A DNA stretch of 64,000 nt from an uncultured Muribaculaceae bacterium. GTDB taxonomy: Bacteria; Bacteroidota; Bacteroidia; Bacteroidales; Muribaculaceae. The translations under genes and the position numbers were made by a program. The stretch is taken from the NCBI GenBank assembly GCA_910585755.1, contig CAJUFH010000004.1:1-64000 (forward strand), in the 5' to 3' direction. Numbering within the stretch: the first letter of the stretch is position 1; each line of letters starts with the position of its first letter. This document shows positions 52,212 through 62,130 of this stretch, piece by piece. The notes under the pieces were generated by a model. It was not told where the DNA came from, made no database searches, and was given only the letters and a program-made list of their open reading frames with translations.

Positions 52212-52985
52212 GGTCGAAGACCCTTAATGTTAGTAACCCCGCCAACCGCCGCCGGAGGCGGCTTATGGCGGGGTCTAAATGTCTTAATATCAGCAGTGGT
52301 CGAAAATCTTGCACTTTTACAGCATATTATTGTGCAATGTTATCGACCGTGGGAGGCTGCGAAGTGTGGAGCGTCTTACGTAGCGGACAATTGGGGTGCC
52401 TCGCGCAGAGGTAGACGTAAGGGCTGGAAGCCCGATGGTTAGCGGCAGAGCCGCGGTGTAGTTGTAGCACCGTATCGAGCGGCGGAGCCGCGAAGGTGCG
52501 GTGTTTGTGGTGCGGGGGAGACACGGGCCTCGGAGAGGTCCCGTAATTAAAATGATTTACACACGGATCTCATGGTCGCTTAGCTCCCCACGGATGCGAC
52601 GGATTCCCACTGATTTTCGTTATATGATACAATCAACCAAATCAGGAGAGGGTAAGAATCTGTGTTTATCCGTCGCATCGGTGGATGGCGCTTTGCGCCA
52701 TTAGAAATCTGTGTGTCAAACATATCCAATCCTCCTTTATTACCGGACCTCTCCGAGGCCCGTGCCTCCCACCGGACCACAAACACCGCGCCTCGCCTCT
52801 CCGAGGCTCGACACGGTACTACAACTACGATGCGGCTCCGCCGCTCCGTCGCGACGCAACCCCGCGCTAATATCCGTAGGTGTGCAAGATCTTCGACCTT
52901 GCTGTAATTGGCTGACACAGAGACCCCACCAACCGCCGCCGGAGGCGGCTTATGGCGGGGTTACAAACATACCGGGTCTTCGACC
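52212..52985. repeat. 774-bp imperfect palindrome in a 909-bp non-coding gap
   Basis: The gap 52141-53049 has no credible gene but is one large nested inverted repeat. Matching pairs, outside to inside, are 52212-52223/52974-52985 (perfect), 52233-52243/52954-52964 (perfect), 52298-52314/52882-52898 (16 of 17), 52458-52480/52806-52828 (21 of 23), 52499-52511/52776-52788 (perfect), 52522-52541/52745-52764 (perfect 20) and 52588-52604/52668-52684 (16 of 17). The left arm has about 90 extra bases near 52330-52420. Similarity stops sharply outside 52212 and 52985. Each arm also contains a 37-bp hairpin (52237-52273, 52924-52960) that is in direct, not inverted, orientation. Confidence 0.9.
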
Positions 52986-53049
52986 AGGAGGGTCGCTTTT
53001 TACGCTATTTCGGGGAGATTGCGCCCTATCCTTATAGTGGAGTAGGGGA

Positions 53050-53424
53050 TTATTTTGCGGCGAGGACTTCGATTTCGACGAGGACCTGCTTGGGGAGCTC
53101 GCGGACGGCGACGGCGCTGCGGGCGGGGAAGGGTGCGGTGAAGGCTTCGGCATAGACGGCGTTCATGGCGGCGAAGTCGGCCATGTCGGCGAGATAGACG
53201 GTGGTCTTGACGACGTTATCCATCGTCAGACCGGCGGCCTCGAGGATGGCCTTGACGTTAGCGAGGCTCTGGCGTGTCTGCTCGGTTATGCCGGCGGGGA
53301 TTTCGCCTGTCGCGGGGTTGATGGGAATCTGGCCGGAGGCGAACAGGAAGGGGCCGCAGTCGATAGCCTGGCTGTACGGGCCGATGGCGCCGGGGGCGTT
53401 TGTCGTGGCAATCTGGGTTTTCAT
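53050..53424 (-). CDS. ridA: RidA family enamine/imine deaminase
   Basis: Cytoplasmic protein of 124 residues, normal length. RidA hydrolyses reactive 2-aminoacrylate and related enamines released by PLP enzymes, forming a trimer. The N-terminal [12 protein letters not shown] and the C-terminal arginine motif [12 protein letters not shown] with [11 protein letters not shown] are intact. Its start overlaps the stop of the YihY gene (53421-53424), so the two are translationally coupled. It is last in a three-gene minus-strand operon that ends against the large palindrome. Confidence 0.95.
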   Translation of the reverse strand: MKTQIATTNAPGAIGPYSQAIDCGPFLFASGQIPINPATGEIPAGITEQTRQSLANVKAILEAAGLTMDNVVKTTVYLADMADFAAMNAVYAEAFTAPFPARSAVAVRELPKQVLVEIEVLAAK

Positions 53425-54815
53425 GATGGTTTGGATGAGATTAAAGTGTTGATGTTTATGTTTTTAAGTAATATCTTGTCGGCATCTGCCTCCATTGCTT
53501 TCCCGGCGGCCGCGACGGCGTTGACGAGCTGGCCGAAACGGTCGTCGAAGTCAGGCACGAAGTCATCGGAGCCGTACGCCCGGATTATCCTCACGGCGTC
53601 GCCGAGAGTGAGGGAGGTTGGGTCGGAGGCTGGGGAGAGGGCTGTCACCTCGTCGCCCGGCGCTCGGACGACGCGCTGCAGCAGCCCGCATGCGGTAAGT
53701 TTCCTGGCCGCGGCGTTGACGAGGGTGATCGGTATGCCGTAGGATTTGGAAATCGACAGCTCGTCGAGGGGAGGCTGGTCGGAGCAGAAGCGGTTTATGG
53801 CGATTGTCAGCACTGCGAGGTCAATTTCCAGGCGGTAGCCGTCGGAGATGCGGCTGATCTTGTCGGAGAAGGCGTACTGGACGATGTTCTGCGACGAGTA
53901 GCAGAGGACGGCCCCGGAGAGGGTTATGAGCCATACGAGCTGCATCCATATCAGCAGCAGCGGCAGGAAGGCGAAGGAGCCGTAGATCGCATTGTAGCGC
54001 ATGACGTAGACCTGGCCGCTGACGAAGAGCCATTGCAGGATGAGGAACCCAGTCCCGGCAAGCGCTCCGGCCATCAGGGCGTTGGCGGGCTTTACCTTGG
54101 CGTTGGGAATCATCATATATGCGCCGGCGAAGAAGAGCCACACCAGCAGGAGCGACGCCAGGTCGAGGAGGGTGCTGAAGAGCGGGGAGAGGAATTTCAG
54201 CGGGGTGGCGTTCTGTATGGCGGTCGACATGAATACCGTGATGCCGCTGGCGCATATCATCAGAATCGGCAGAATCAGGAAGATTGCCGTGTAGTCGGTG
54301 ATTTTGCGCCACAGGGAGCGCCCGTGGGCCACGCCCCATATCTGGTTGAAGGAGTCCTCGACGGTCGAGAGGAGCGAAATCAGTGTCCAGAGCAGAAACA
54401 CGATGCCGACCCCGACGAATATCCCTTCCGAAGCGGTCGCGAGGTAGGAGTCGACGAAGCCGAGAGCCGCCTCCAGAGCCTTACGCTGGGCGGGGAGGTA
54501 GCTCATTAACTGCGACTGTATCAGGTTTTGGAACCCGAACCCCCGGGCGATCGCAAAGAGGAGCGCCAGGGCCGGCACAATAGCGAGCAGTGTCTGATAC
54601 GTCAGGCCGCAGGCGCGGTTCTGCAGGTCGCTGTTGAAGAAGGAGCGCACCGAGAGGTTGAGGGTCTTTATGGTGTTGACCTTCCATCCCGAACGGGTGT
54701 CGCTCCATACGCCCGACGAGACATAATCGTAAATCGCTCTGACCTTTTCGGCCAGGGCAGGGCGCTTGCGGGGCGCTGTCGCGGGGCTCTTCTCTTTATC
54801 GGTGTCGGCGGCCAT
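53421..54815 (-). CDS. YihY/BrkB family inner-membrane protein
   Basis: Integral membrane protein of 464 residues. The YihY/UPF0761 domain (about 55-330) has about six spans and the motifs [21 protein letters not shown] and [20 protein letters not shown]. The C-terminal about 130 residues are soluble, with a winged-helix-like segment ([21 protein letters not shown]). The family was once annotated as ribonuclease BN, which is not supported by its fold. Function is unknown, perhaps transport. It is 23 bp after DUF4293 and overlaps ridA. Confidence 0.9.
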   Translation of the reverse strand: MAADTDKEKSPATAPRKRPALAEKVRAIYDYVSSGVWSDTRSGWKVNTIKTLNLSVRSFFNSDLQNRACGLTYQTLLAIVPALALLFAIARGFGFQNLIQSQLMSYLPAQRKALEAALGFVDSYLATASEGIFVGVGIVFLLWTLISLLSTVEDSFNQIWGVAHGRSLWRKITDYTAIFLILPILMICASGITVFMSTAIQNATPLKFLSPLFSTLLDLASLLLVWLFFAGAYMMIPNAKVKPANALMAGALAGTGFLILQWLFVSGQVYVMRYNAIYGSFAFLPLLLIWMQLVWLITLSGAVLCYSSQNIVQYAFSDKISRISDGYRLEIDLAVLTIAINRFCSDQPPLDELSISKSYGIPITLVNAAARKLTACGLLQRVVRAPGDEVTALSPASDPTSLTLGDAVRIIRAYGSDDFVPDFDDRFGQLVNAVAAAGKAMEADADKILLKNININTLISSKPS

Positions 54816-54838
54816 GGGGGCTTGGGGCGGGGTAGGGG

Positions 54839-55267
54839 TTAACGGAGCCTGTCGGCGGCGCGGAGCAGCTTCTCGTCGCGGCGTATGCCCCGGTAGGCCA
54901 TGGCGGAGAATACCAGCGCGCCGATCAGCAGCAGGACAGAGCCGCCGATTTCGACGCGGGCGGCCTCGTCGTGCCCGTTGAGGGCCATGGTCAGGGTGAC
55001 GACCGCGACCACACAGATCAGCAGCATCGACAGCAGGGTGACTCTCTTCTGCAGCCTGGTGTTCTTGTAAAGGAATATGGCGATGAAGAGCAGCACGGCA
55101 ACCAGGCCGTTTACTATCGCGAGCACGGGGAAGTTGGCCATAGTGAGGTTGGCTGCGGCAAGCTCAGTCGCGGGATTGGAAACTACCGCTACGGGCACGA
55201 AGCAGAAGATTGCCACGAGGATGGCGGCGAACAGCAGCCATACCGACTGCCAGCGTTGGATTACCAT
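54839..55267 (-). CDS. DUF4293 family membrane protein
   Basis: Protein of 142 residues with four hydrophobic segments (about 8-28, 43-62, 72-90, 103-125) and a basic end. The opening MVIQRWQSVWLLFAAI is typical of DUF4293, a Bacteroidetes-only family of unknown function. It is first in the operon with YihY and RidA genes. The 254 bp upstream hold an A+T-rich leader and repeat copy D. Confidence 0.88.
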   Translation of the reverse strand: MVIQRWQSVWLLFAAILVAIFCFVPVAVVSNPATELAAANLTMANFPVLAIVNGLVAVLLFIAIFLYKNTRLQKRVTLLSMLLICVVAVVTLTMALNGHDEAARVEIGGSVLLLIGALVFSAMAYRGIRRDEKLLRAADRLR

Positions 55268-55379
55268 TGTCGTTATTCGTTTTTGTTAGTGAAAAAGCAC
55301 TTGGTTTTGCAAATTTAACGATTTTTCCCTTTCCGCGGTTCATTCCGATGTCTGTCAAAAAACGTACGTCGGATTTTAT

Positions 55380-55517
55380 CCCCGGATGGCGAGGACGATG
55401 TCAGAACGGTTCAGATGGTAGGAGCTTGGAGGTGAGGCCGATGGGAGCAATCTGAAGATTGTGACCGAGGCCGACCCTTCAAGCGACGACCCATATGGGC
55501 CGTTATGACGCGCCCTC
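55380..55517 (+). repeat. Dispersed hairpin repeat, full copy D
   Basis: Foot CCCCGGATGG (55380-55389) and palindrome 55391-55517 (127 bp), with central CAATCTGAAGATTG, in the same orientation as copy A. The foot is less conserved and there is no adjacent terminator hairpin. The closing arm ends 4 bp before the stop codon of the TPR gene on the minus strand. Confidence 0.88.
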
Positions 55518-55521
55518 ATGT

Positions 55522-57768
55522 TCATTCCATCTCGTAGAGTATGGAATCTGTTATGAGCGGGAGGAGTTTCGGGTCGACCCCGATACGCAGAAGGGCGGGG
55601 GCGTCGCTCCGCATGTCGGCTATGAACCCCTCGACAGCCTCCTGCGCCGCGGCGCTGTCGCCCGACGTGCCGGGCTTGGCGGGGTCGCGGCGGGCGGTTA
55701 TGTTCAGCTTGTAGAAGTTCATCGCCTCGCGGAAGCGCCTCTCGGCCAGCGAGAGATGGCCCAGGTTGAGGTAGTCGGCCGGGAGCGGGTCGTGGTTGGC
55801 GATCAGCTTCTCGTAGTATTTCCGGCTCTGCTCTAACTCGCAGCGCATCAGCAGTGCCCATGCCAGGGGGCGGAGTGCCTTGCCGGAACGGGGGTCGAGG
55901 TAGTCGGCCTTGTAGAGGGCGCGCACGGCCTCGTCGTACTCTTCGAGCTGGAGGTGGCAGTGGCCGCGGAGGAGGGCGTTGGAGGCTTTGTCCGGTTCCG
56001 CCGCGTCGAGGCGGTCGAGGACCGCGAGGGCCTCGCGGGCGCGTCCGGCCGCGAGGTAGCCGCGGGCGAGGCGCCGCATGGTCCAGGTGCTCCCGGAGTT
56101 AAGCATGTCGGCCTGCTCGAACATCCTGAGGGCCTCCTCGGCGTTGCCGAGGCGCTGGAGGGCGTGGCCCATCTTCTGATACAGGGCGTCGGAGGTCTCA
56201 CCGTCGCGCTCCAGGACGCGGAACGCGGCGAGCGCCTCGGCGAAATATTTGTGGCGGAAATAAAATTCGCCGACAACCCCGAGGGTCGAGCTGTCGCTGA
56301 CGTCGGCCGCGACTGCCGGAATCTCAACCAGGCTTATCCCTTCGGCGAAGGGGTTGTAAAATTCCCCCTTGCGGCGGAAGAGGTTGAAGAAGCGGTAGAG
56401 GTTCTGGACCTGCTTGTTAATCATGTTGCGGCGGTCAGCCGACCGGGCGTTAAGCGCCTCGGCCTGGGCCATCGCCATCTGGTCGCCGTGCTGTTCGAGC
56501 TGCGACATCATCAGCGACGCCTGCTGCTCCGGCATGCGGGCGAGCGACAGGACGACGGAATACTTGTCGCTGTCGTTCAGGAACGGCATCGGTTCGAGGA
56601 ATCCGGCGAACTTGGCTCCGGGCCCCTCGAACTCCGAGCGGTCGGCGTGGAAGGGCACGAACCAGTTGGCGATTTCGGAAAAGAAGGGGTGGCTCTTCAT
56701 CGAGCCGAAGGTGCTCATCATTATGTCGCCCCCCTCCATAGTGATTTCGCTTATTTCGCGCATCTGGTCGGCAAGACCCGACTTCTCGAACATCTCCTCC
56801 CATTCGGGATTCTCCTCGATACTCTCGAGGTCCAGCTCCTTCAGCGTCCCCTTGCCGAGCTTCTTTTCGAGGTCGGGGCGGAGGCGGAGCATCGTGGGCA
56901 TCACCTCGTCGCGCATCTTCGCCGTGATTCTTTCGGTGTCGCGCGTGCGGGCAAGTTCGAGGTACGCGTCGTGGAGGTCGCTTTTCCAGGACGGGAGCTC
57001 GCGGATAGCGGCCAGGCGGTCGCGCAAGCGGTCGTTAAGCCGCCGGCCGCGCCAGCGGTGCATGACGATCAGCATCGCGATCAGCGCCGCCGCGCCGCGC
57101 CGCCCGGAGGGGGCCGCGGCGTATGCCTCCATCAGCAGCTCGAGCTTAGCCGGGTCAAAATATTCGAGCGAGCCGAGCAGCAGCGCGCCCGTCAGGAGCT
57201 CGCCGAAATGGGCCGGGAATACCGGCGACGCGAGCGCGTCGCGGACCGCCAGCGCGTCGGCCGCTCCAAGAGGATGGGTTACCCACAGGCGCACGAACAG
57301 CCTCCGCTCCATCGCCTCTAACGACGACAGGCCGGCGCGGCGTTTCGCCTCGTCGAAGCCGCGGGAGGCCATGGCGAGCGCCGACGATTCGGAAGCCGCC
57401 TTGGCATACGCTGATATGAGTGCGGCCGGGATCTCGTCGGGGCGCGTGCGCTCGAACCGGAACGTGCTGTAATACAGCGAGGTCTCGTCTGCCGCGAGAT
57501 TGTCGCGCTCAAGTATGTCGACAACGTCGAGCACCGTCTCGCCAAGCTCGTCGGCCATCTTGTCGCGCCCCGGGTCGTCGGCACCCCGCGCCGCGTATGA
57601 GAGCATGTAGCGGTAGTTCTCCTCCGCGCGGGCGATGCGGTCCGACGCCTCCCAGCGCATGTTCCCTTCGGCCAGGGAGCGCGTCAGTGAGAACGCCTCG
57701 CGGAGGCGGCGCTCCGCCACCCTCCGCAGAATCCTGTCTTTTATTTCGGCAAAAATCTGTTTCTTCAT
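55522..57768 (-). CDS. Large cytoplasmic TPR-repeat protein
   Basis: Protein of 748 residues with no signal peptide or membrane span. The N-terminal about 480 residues are largely helical, rich in Arg, Glu and Ala, and match no family I know. Residues about 490-690 contain five to six tetratricopeptide repeats (EFYFRHKYFAEALAAFRVLE, YQKMGHALQRLGNAEEALRM, RRLARGYLAAGRAREALAVL). It is probably a scaffold or adaptor for protein complexes. It stands alone, flanked by repeat copy D at its 3' end and the giant BspA gene upstream (126 bp). G+C is high, unlike that neighbour. Confidence 0.82.
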   Translation of the reverse strand: MKKQIFAEIKDRILRRVAERRLREAFSLTRSLAEGNMRWEASDRIARAEENYRYMLSYAARGADDPGRDKMADELGETVLDVVDILERDNLAADETSLYYSTFRFERTRPDEIPAALISAYAKAASESSALAMASRGFDEAKRRAGLSSLEAMERRLFVRLWVTHPLGAADALAVRDALASPVFPAHFGELLTGALLLGSLEYFDPAKLELLMEAYAAAPSGRRGAAALIAMLIVMHRWRGRRLNDRLRDRLAAIRELPSWKSDLHDAYLELARTRDTERITAKMRDEVMPTMLRLRPDLEKKLGKGTLKELDLESIEENPEWEEMFEKSGLADQMREISEITMEGGDIMMSTFGSMKSHPFFSEIANWFVPFHADRSEFEGPGAKFAGFLEPMPFLNDSDKYSVVLSLARMPEQQASLMMSQLEQHGDQMAMAQAEALNARSADRRNMINKQVQNLYRFFNLFRRKGEFYNPFAEGISLVEIPAVAADVSDSSTLGVVGEFYFRHKYFAEALAAFRVLERDGETSDALYQKMGHALQRLGNAEEALRMFEQADMLNSGSTWTMRRLARGYLAAGRAREALAVLDRLDAAEPDKASNALLRGHCHLQLEEYDEAVRALYKADYLDPRSGKALRPLAWALLMRCELEQSRKYYEKLIANHDPLPADYLNLGHLSLAERRFREAMNFYKLNITARRDPAKPGTSGDSAAAQEAVEGFIADMRSDAPALLRIGVDPKLLPLITDSILYEME

Positions 57769-57894
57769 CCAATGAAAGTTTCTGGAACCGCCGCCGCCCC
57801 TCTTCCGCGGCGCCCGGCAATCCGTTCAGACTGCAAATATAACAAAAATCTTGCCAAACTTTCCTTGAATGGTCAGATAAGAAAAAAGATGATT

Positions 57895-60800
57895 TTAGAA
57901 TATGATTTTTTCGCTTTTCCCTCCGACGATTCTAATATACGGACTGCCTTTCTCTGGATGCGCTATTTTAATGCCTTGCAAAGAGTAGTAGGCCACCGAT
58001 TCATCCTCTAAATTCTGCGTCCTGATTAGTTTCGCAGATGTGCTTGTCTTAAAAGATAGAGTTTTCTCCGTTAGGCGAAGTTCTGGGTAAACTGATTCAG
58101 CCGAAAATTCAGCCGTAATATGATCGTTTGCCCCTCTGACTAATTGTACTTCCTGATCACCGGAAATAAAAGTAGTCCCGTTTACGCCTAATCTCACGTA
58201 CTTTCCACCTTCATTATCAATTATGAAGAACTCATCCCCGTTATGGATGGAAATTGGTTCGGATGTTGTGAAAAGACAGTTATCCTCGCTTGTGAGGGTG
58301 TAGGAGTTTGATGCTGTGATGAATTTTTCGCCGTTGTTTATTTCAAAAACATTTTGAGTCATAGTCAGAGATTCCACAAACTCCGAGGTTAATTCGCCGT
58401 TAACGTTGAGAAAGCCAGTAGGTTGAACAGTCAAAGTGCGCAAATCCACTATCACGGAACCATACTCTATCGCTGGAAAGGGATTTACTTCGGACGCATA
58501 TCTCGCCCACCTGCCGTACATCTCTCGTCCTTTTCCGAAATACGTCCCACATCCTACTCGCATATCGCCGATTTTCAGCAACCAGGGTGTGTTGAACGCG
58601 TCAGATTCAGAATCGAATGTGACATAATCTCCAACTCGATGGGTTTCTACATCAAGAGGTTCAAAAGTCTCGGCGGATACGGGAATGGGAACCGCGTTCC
58701 TATCTATCAGGGCCATCTTTGACAGGAATGTGTTTATAATCATATTTTGGCCGGATATATCCTCGCCGGCTACGAAATCCCCCATACCATACCCATATGT
58801 GACGTCAAAGATGCCGTTTGCTTTCGGGGAGACGGATGCCTGGGTAGCCGGAGTAATCTGCTGTTGCCAGTAAGGGGTCGCGATTTTAAAGTGTTCGCCC
58901 TTTCGAATCTCTACTCCGTTATTGTCCGAAAAACTAATAACGTCATTGATGCGGTCATGCTGGATTGGTTGCATTCCCCACTGATATGCGACGCGGCAGT
59001 AGTTCATATCCCACCCGTTGAAGTCGCCAATCAGGTATATCGGAGAGCCGGAGGATGCGGCCACGCTTTCGGAAATGGGTTCGATGCGAGAGAACCTTCT
59101 CCATATCCAGTGGTCTTGGTAAAGGGAGAGACTCTTAGCAGGGACATATAGCACGCATTTTTCATAATCCTCGTCCTCCATAGGGTAAAATGCCTTAGGG
59201 GGTATTGGATTGCGACTTATAATGGACGTGATGGAGGTGTTGCGTAAAGCGGCTCCTATTGAATCGATATTTTCGCTTAAATCAAGCGTCTCTAAACCCT
59301 GTAAATCGGTAAAAGCGCCTGAGTCGATGAATTTTACGCTTGGCGGAATAGAAAGAGGAGCGCTGAGTATTGACTTGGAGAACAGCCCGTTCGGCAAGGT
59401 TCTTACACCGTTGCCTATTTTTACGGAGGGAAGGTCTAATACCGCGTGACTTCCGCCGGCGTTAAATCCTTCCGCGTTTTTCGCGAGATAGATTAACTCG
59501 TTCAGATGATAGGGTTCCGTTATCGTGCTGTAATAGTTACATCTATCGCGCTGTATGCCCCGCAGCGATTCCACGTCAGGACCTATCACGAGGGTATCAA
59601 CGCTAAGCGGTAGGAGGTCGATAGTGAAGCCTTTATTAAAACCGGGTTCTTTGGCGTTCTTAGCGTTGAACTCAAAAAAGTCAAGATGGTCTATGTTGGC
59701 AAGAGCATACTGGTCCATTGTCTCTACGTTTCGGGGAATGGTAAGACGCTTCAGGCCGCTGTTGCCGAACGCGGAGCATCCTATGTGCCTTGCAGATTCG
59801 GGAATTGTCAGTTCGGTTATCTCCTGGCAACCCCATAAAAGGAATCCGGGAATGGAGCTTACTCCGGGTCCGAACGTTACTTCCCTGACCTTGCTGCTGA
59901 ATATTCCGTGAGCGTTTTTGTCAGGCCATTTTACACTATGCGAACAATTGGTCGCGTTGAAAAATACCCTTTCAAGTTTCGGACAGTCGTTAAACACGGC
60001 CTGATATATGGTGTCGACCCTTTCGGGTATAGTGACCTCCGTAAGGTTCGGGCAGCTCATAAAGGCGAAATCCCCTATTAGTCGAAGAGAGTCAGGGAGG
60101 ACAAGGTTCGTGAAATATGGGCAGCCATTGAAAGCGCCGTGGTCAATAACCTCAAGCGATCGCGAGAACCTGAGTTTTTCGAAATCCAAGCCAGCGAAAC
60201 AGATAGAAGGCAGATACTTGACGCTGTCGCTCATTATTAGATTGCAGATGTTTCCGTGGGCAGTTCCCTCAAGACACATCTTCGAATCCCATTTGAGCGT
60301 GTCAATATTTGAGCGGTCTCCTAAGTACCATCCGATAGACTGAACGTTCTTGCCTACGCGGAGCGTTTTCAAAGCGTCAACGTTGCTTGCGAAACAATGA
60401 GGCACAACAGTCGCGCTGTCACCTATGGTAGCGGTTTCGAGATTCTTAAACGAGTCAAAGCAACTTATGTAGGGATAAGAATCCTGAATATAGTGGGCGG
60501 CATTGAACGTCAGATGTTTGACTGAACGGCAAAATGATTTGAATGATTTGTCGGCGAGGTGGGTCACGTCGGGACCGATTTCAAGGTATTTCACCGTCGC
60601 GTTTAATTGCAGCCCGTCGTCGCTGTCATAGACTGAATCGCTCGGAAGATGAAAGTTCAAGACTAATTTTTCCGGAGAAGTTCCACCGAACGCGTATGAG
60701 TGTAGATGCCGTACGGTTTTGGGAACGTGAATCTCCTTTATATTGACGCACCGCCTGAAGGCGTGTTCGCAAACAGAGTCAATTCCCTCCTGGAGGTTGA

Positions 60801-61836
60801 GAAGCCCCTCTACGGGTTTTGTGGCAGCGCCGAACGTGATGTTTCTCAGGTTCGCACATTCGTTGAAAGTATTTTTGCCGATGGTTTTCATCGACTTGGG
60901 CAAAATGATGTCTGTCAGGATTGTGTTGCCGTCAAATATTCCGGCCAGACATTCAACTCCTTCGGGTATGGTCAGCTTGGCCGTTGTGGAATAATAGGCT
61001 GGGTGGAACGTCCGGGTGAAAGTCTTGACGTTGTCGCCGAATATTATATTAGTATAGTTGAAGCATCTGTCTGCGACAGTGCGGCAGTCAACAGCGTTGA
61101 AAAAGACCGTTTCAAGCGTTATGTCATCTCGGAAGACATCCTGTCCTATGGAAATCACACTTTCCGGGATGGTAAAAGAGGATACTTTCTTACACTGATA
61201 AAACAAATATTCAGGTATTTTCTTGACCTCTTCGCCGATGACAATTTCCTGCACAGAGCTGGGGAATGGTGATGAAATCTCGATATTCCATTCCACTACC
61301 TGATCACGCCATCCGTAAATCGGGCAATCGATAGCGTTGTAGTTGATTTTTTTGAGGTGCGGAAGTACGGTGACCACGCTCGTGTCAGTCCTTTCGATGA
61401 TTTTTCCGGGCGATTTGATTATGCTGGGCCCAGTCATCGTAGCGTAATAATAATCACCATAAAATTCGTCGATTTGTCTGACATATCGGGGTATCGTTAT
61501 GGACGTGATAAACGCACATTCCTGGAATCCGTTTATCATGGCGACTTTATAATCGTGGCCGCCATATCTTACCTCGTCAGGGATTACAACCTCTCCCTGG
61601 TATTCTTTGGGACCGGCAACCGTGGCCAATGTCCTGGTGCCGTTACCGTCTTTGTCCAGCAGAATTTTGTAGTAGATTCCGAATTGTTCGAAATCGTATC
61701 CGCGAGCCGGGTTCTTTTCGTCGTAATACGTACCATCGGGACCTTTTACAATCGCCAAAATTTCAATCGGAGAGAATGCGATGGATGAAATTATTAAAGA
61801 AAGTTGGATTAAGATGTTTTTCGAGTTGTGTAACAT
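57895..61836 (-). CDS. Giant BspA-type leucine-rich repeat protein with SusE/F-like domain
   Basis: Exported protein of 1313 residues. The ATG at 61836 is chosen because it gives a signal peptide (MLHNSKNILIQLSLIISSIA); a longer frame to 61974 adds an unrelated leader. Residues about 35-915 are many irregular BspA/LRR_5 repeats (IPESVISIGQDVF, LPDSLRLIGDFAF, IPESARHIGCSAF). Near residue 930, SPIYLIGDFNGWDMNYC starts a domain like the starch-binding repeats of SusE/SusF, continuing to about 1100. A second beta-rich module follows. The end AYYSLQGIKIAHPEKGSPYI resembles the tail on GH16 and M6 proteins here. A+T-rich, with unusual composition for the region. A glycan- or host-binding adhesin is plausible. 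Confidence 0.88.
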   Translation of the reverse strand: MLHNSKNILIQLSLIISSIAFSPIEILAIVKGPDGTYYDEKNPARGYDFEQFGIYYKILLDKDGNGTRTLATVAGPKEYQGEVVIPDEVRYGGHDYKVAMINGFQECAFITSITIPRYVRQIDEFYGDYYYATMTGPSIIKSPGKIIERTDTSVVTVLPHLKKINYNAIDCPIYGWRDQVVEWNIEISSPFPSSVQEIVIGEEVKKIPEYLFYQCKKVSSFTIPESVISIGQDVFRDDITLETVFFNAVDCRTVADRCFNYTNIIFGDNVKTFTRTFHPAYYSTTAKLTIPEGVECLAGIFDGNTILTDIILPKSMKTIGKNTFNECANLRNITFGAATKPVEGLLNLQEGIDSVCEHAFRRCVNIKEIHVPKTVRHLHSYAFGGTSPEKLVLNFHLPSDSVYDSDDGLQLNATVKYLEIGPDVTHLADKSFKSFCRSVKHLTFNAAHYIQDSYPYISCFDSFKNLETATIGDSATVVPHCFASNVDALKTLRVGKNVQSIGWYLGDRSNIDTLKWDSKMCLEGTAHGNICNLIMSDSVKYLPSICFAGLDFEKLRFSRSLEVIDHGAFNGCPYFTNLVLPDSLRLIGDFAFMSCPNLTEVTIPERVDTIYQAVFNDCPKLERVFFNATNCSHSVKWPDKNAHGIFSSKVREVTFGPGVSSIPGFLLWGCQEITELTIPESARHIGCSAFGNSGLKRLTIPRNVETMDQYALANIDHLDFFEFNAKNAKEPGFNKGFTIDLLPLSVDTLVIGPDVESLRGIQRDRCNYYSTITEPYHLNELIYLAKNAEGFNAGGSHAVLDLPSVKIGNGVRTLPNGLFSKSILSAPLSIPPSVKFIDSGAFTDLQGLETLDLSENIDSIGAALRNTSITSIISRNPIPPKAFYPMEDEDYEKCVLYVPAKSLSLYQDHWIWRRFSRIEPISESVAASSGSPIYLIGDFNGWDMNYCRVAYQWGMQPIQHDRINDVISFSDNNGVEIRKGEHFKIATPYWQQQITPATQASVSPKANGIFDVTYGYGMGDFVAGEDISGQNMIINTFLSKMALIDRNAVPIPVSAETFEPLDVETHRVGDYVTFDSESDAFNTPWLLKIGDMRVGCGTYFGKGREMYGRWARYASEVNPFPAIEYGSVIVDLRTLTVQPTGFLNVNGELTSEFVESLTMTQNVFEINNGEKFITASNSYTLTSEDNCLFTTSEPISIHNGDEFFIIDNEGGKYVRLGVNGTTFISGDQEVQLVRGANDHITAEFSAESVYPELRLTEKTLSFKTSTSAKLIRTQNLEDESVAYYSLQGIKIAHPEKGSPYIRIVGGKSEKIIF

Positions 61837-62047
61837 TTTTGCGGTGTGTTGTGGTAGGTCGTTGATATCGAAGAGTATAAGGGGGATTTGCAAGAAGTAT
61901 TTTATACACGTACGTAAATCAGCAATTGATTTTTTTGCAAAAATAAACAATAAAGCGCATTTTACCCCCCCCAAATGTTAAATAAGCCAAAATATGCTGT
62001 TCGCCCGATTCTTGTTTTCGCAAGAGAAAGGGGAAAAGGTTTTTTTA

Positions 62048-62077
62048 TTGTGTATTCGGGAATTTGTGTTATCTTCG
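62048..62077 (+). promoter_or_regulatory. Rubrerythrin promoter
   Basis: TTG (62048-62050), 19 nt, then TATCTTCG (62070-62077): a good Bacteroidetes promoter, 53 bp before the ATG. The rest of the 294-bp gap (61837-62130) is A+T-rich and carries the leader of the divergent BspA gene. Confidence 0.75.
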
Positions 62078-62130
62078 CGTCATAGTGATTTACCAACACT
62101 GACTACACAAACGTAACTAACAAATAAACA

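Noticed and set aside
52501..52907. Short open frames within the palindrome
   Set aside because: They exist on both strands, are low-complexity, lack leaders and arise from G+C-rich hairpins.
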